From JBDTNL01 sp039933785 (GTDB lineage: Bacteria; Acidobacteriota; Thermoanaerobaculia; Multivoradales; JAGPDF01): 25,259 nucleotides of DNA. The stretch spans positions 1 to 25,259 of the forward strand of contig JBDTNL010000056.1 in the NCBI GenBank assembly GCA_039933785.1, written 5' to 3'. The notes beneath the pieces were generated by a model. The model was not told where the DNA came from, did no database searches, and saw only the letters and a program-made list of their open reading frames with translations. The position numbers and the translations under genes are program-made. Below, piece by piece: positions 23,624 to 25,259 of the stretch. How positions within the stretch are numbered: position 1 is the first letter of the stretch; every line of letters begins with the position of its first letter.

Positions 23624-25259
23624 ATGGAGACTCTCTTGCCCAATCCGAGACGACGATCTTTGGTCAGCATCCTGGGGTTTCTGTTAGCGGTTGGCGTGGT
23701 CCGGGCCGCGATTGGCGACGAACCCGTCGCGAGCCCGGCTGCGCCGCTGGCTTCTCTCGGGTCGCTCGCGTCGGTCGCGTCGGTCGCAGCCGTGCCCGCC
23801 GAGGGGGAGCGCAGGCTCGAGTTCGGCCGCTTTGGAACCTTCTCTGTTGTTTCACCCTCTGCTGCACCGCCGACCGCGGTCGCTCTATTGTTGGCGACGA
23901 ACCCCGAGGGCGCGCAGGCGGCTTCTCTGATCGCCGCGCTGCGGGCGAGCGGCGTCTTGGTCATAGCGATCGATGCGACGCGCTACGAACAGGTGATCGC
24001 GGACCACGGCGGCTGTGTGTATTCCGCGGCCGACTTCGAGACCCTCAGTCACTGGGTACAGCAGACGGTGAACCTGCCCGACTATCTCCCTCCCGTTCTG
24101 GTGGCGGACGGCGGGGCCTCGACGCTCGCCTATGCGACGCTCGCGCAGGCTCCGCCGGGGACGTTCGAGGGCGCGATCACCCTGGGGTTCTGCGCCGAGC
24201 TCGGCCTCGAGAAGCCGCTCTGCCCGGGGGAGGCTCTGCGGCGGGAGCCGGATTCGCAGCATCATGGATTCCTTCTGCGGCCGTCGCCGATCGACGCGCC
24301 TTGGGTGGTCATCGATGGCGAATCGGCGCCCGCCTGCCCGTTGGAGGGATTCAAGGCGTTCGTCGGCCGGATTCCGAGCGCGCAGCTCTTACCCGCGACC
24401 GAGGCGGGCGGCACTGCCCCCGCCGACCTGGCGAGCCGAGTGCGCCAGGCCTTGGCCACGGTGCTCGAGAAACGCCACGCGCAAGAGGCCGCTGGGGCCG
24501 CGCTGAGCTCCGAAATCCGCGACCTGCCGGTGATCGAGATGGCCGCCCCGGCGGGCGGCTTCCCGAGAAAAACCCTGGTCGTCGCGGTCTCCGGCGACGG
24601 CGGTTGGGTGGGCTACGAGCGCAAGCTCTCCGAGCGCCTGCATGACGCCGAAGGGTTTCCGATCGTCGGCCTGAACTCCCTGCGCTATTTCTGGCAGGCG
24701 CGCACGCCCGATGGTGCGGCGGCCGATCTGGGGCGGCTCCTCGAGCACTACCTGGCGGTTTGGGGCCTCGACGACGCCATTGTGTTCGGCTATTCGCAGG
24801 GAGCCGACGTTGTTCCCTTCATGGTCGCTCGATTGCCCGAGGCGCTCCGCGCGCGTGTGCGTCTGACTGTGATCGTCGGCTCCGACGGCAGCGCCGTCTT
24901 CGACACGCACTTGAGCAGCTACATGAGCCAGAAGTCGGGCTCCGCCGACCTGCCGGTGGCGCCCGAAGTGCGGAGGCTCAAGCAGAACAAGGTGCTTTGC
25001 GTCTCGGGCACGAAAGAGAAACACAGTCTGTGCAAGGTGCTGGGGAGCAAGAGGATCGTGCAACTCGTGTTGCCGACGGGACACGTGTTCAATCACGATC
25101 TGGGCGAAGTGGTGGCAAGCATCCTGAGCACCACGGGCTTGCCACCGGCGCCTCCGAAGCCCGAGGCTTCACCGGGACCGGGACCGGGACCGGGACCGGC
25201 ACCGGCCGCCGCCCCCCGTCTAGCAGCGGCTAAGATCCGCGGATGTTGCCCGCGGTTCC
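23624..25259 (+). CDS. VirJ/AcvB-type alpha/beta-hydrolase, candidate lysyl-phosphatidylglycerol hydrolase (3' end cut off)
   Basis: At least 545 residues; the frame stays open to the window edge. A signal peptide covers about residues 1-29 (basic PRRR, hydrophobic core). There are two hydrolase-like halves. The first (about 84-250) has the CVYSAADFETLSHWVQ segment found in AcvB N-domains but no GxSxG motif. The second (316-500) has SGDGGW (323-328), the nucleophile S391 in GYSQG, and H487 in LPTGHVFNHDL. AcvB of Agrobacterium and relatives hydrolyses lysyl-phosphatidylglycerol in the periplasm, usually beside the synthase gene lpiA/mprF. After the hydrolase comes a low-complexity PGPGPG tail. 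An ATG at 25243 in another frame may be the start of the next gene. No strong ribosome binding site precedes the chosen ATG, and the frame has no other start near the leader peptide. Confidence 0.85.
   Translation, partial: METLLPNPRRRSLVSILGFLLAVGVVRAAIGDEPVASPAAPLASLGSLASVASVAAVPAEGERRLEFGRFGTFSVVSPSAAPPTAVALLLATNPEGAQAASLIAALRASGVLVIAIDATRYEQVIADHGGCVYSAADFETLSHWVQQTVNLPDYLPPVLVADGGASTLAYATLAQAPPGTFEGAITLGFCAELGLEKPLCPGEALRREPDSQHHGFLLRPSPIDAPWVVIDGESAPACPLEGFKAFVGRIPSAQLLPATEAGGTAPADLASRVRQALATVLEKRHAQEAAGAALSSEIRDLPVIEMAAPAGGFPRKTLVVAVSGDGGWVGYERKLSERLHDAEGFPIVGLNSLRYFWQARTPDGAAADLGRLLEHYLAVWGLDDAIVFGYSQGADVVPFMVARLPEALRARVRLTVIVGSDGSAVFDTHLSSYMSQKSGSADLPVAPEVRRLKQNKVLCVSGTKEKHSLCKVLGSKRIVQLVLPTGHVFNHDLGEVVASILSTTGLPPAPPKPEASPGPGPGPGPAPAAAPRLAAAKIRGCCPRF
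25171..25206 (+). repeat. Hexanucleotide tandem repeat encoding Pro-Gly/Pro-Ala
   Basis: Four copies of ACCGGG followed by two of ACCGGC, in the C-terminal tail of the AcvB-like gene. The unit is six bases, so gain or loss of copies changes tail length by two residues without breaking the frame. Confidence 0.85.

Noticed and set aside
23766..23800. Short TCGGTCGCG-like direct repeats near the start of the AcvB-like gene
   Set aside because: Encodes an alanine/serine-rich linker after the signal peptide; two imperfect copies are not remarkable in GC-rich coding DNA.

Overview
The window is dense, GC-rich bacterial chromosome: about twenty genes on both strands, no gap over 300 bases, and no rRNA, tRNA, CRISPR array, insertion sequence or phage gene that I can see. 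The lineage is probably Acidobacteriota, perhaps class Thermoanaerobaculia. The clues are a futalosine-pathway menaquinone gene and two secreted proteins ending in C-terminal domains (a PCRVFDSR-type domain, and a GYFWFF domain on a lysyl-endopeptidase-like protease) that I associate from memory with that group. The placement is inference, not proof.

Left part (1-7600): the first codons of a gene leaving the left edge, a zinc-finger thioredoxin (TrxC type), a convergent secreted beta-helix/Ig protein separated from it by a perfect hairpin, then mqnC (menaquinone synthesis) followed at once by a probable periplasmic lysozyme-inhibitor-like protein. Next come a thioredoxin-fold [2Fe-2S] ferredoxin, a diacylglycerol-kinase-family lipid kinase, a UbiE/MenG-like methyltransferase that could perform the last menaquinone step, and a small exported protein of unknown function.

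Middle (7600-15200): an acyl-CoA dehydrogenase and an APH-fold kinase in tandem, a two-gene equivalent of the fused mammalian ACAD10/ACAD11 enzymes and of LvaA/LvaC of Pseudomonas, pointing to 4-hydroxy-acid catabolism. Then a half-size EamA-like membrane protein translationally coupled to a GNAT acetyltransferase, a ClC chloride channel/transporter with two CBS domains, and a soluble hybrid histidine kinase with three PAS domains.

Right part (15200-25259): a Rieske-flavodoxin-like reductase fusion divergent from an AbgB-like M20 amidohydrolase that lacks its usual N-terminus, an ALDH7-type aldehyde dehydrogenase with a downstream prolyl oligopeptidase, a secreted lysyl-endopeptidase-like protease, and a VirJ/AcvB-type hydrolase running off the right edge. 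Three of these families act on lysine or lysyl groups, which may be coincidence.

Regulation: several genes without a Shine-Dalgarno sequence (mqnC, the lipid kinase, the methyltransferase, the Rieske fusion) share a GTAARMT -10-like element 7-9 bases before the start codon, suggesting leaderless transcripts. Other genes have clear GGAGG-type ribosome binding sites. No obviously new defence or mobile system is visible; the most interesting items are the ACAD/APH pair, the Rieske-flavin fusion with overlapping divergent promoters, the leaderless motif, and the lysozyme-inhibitor-like gene tied to mqnC.
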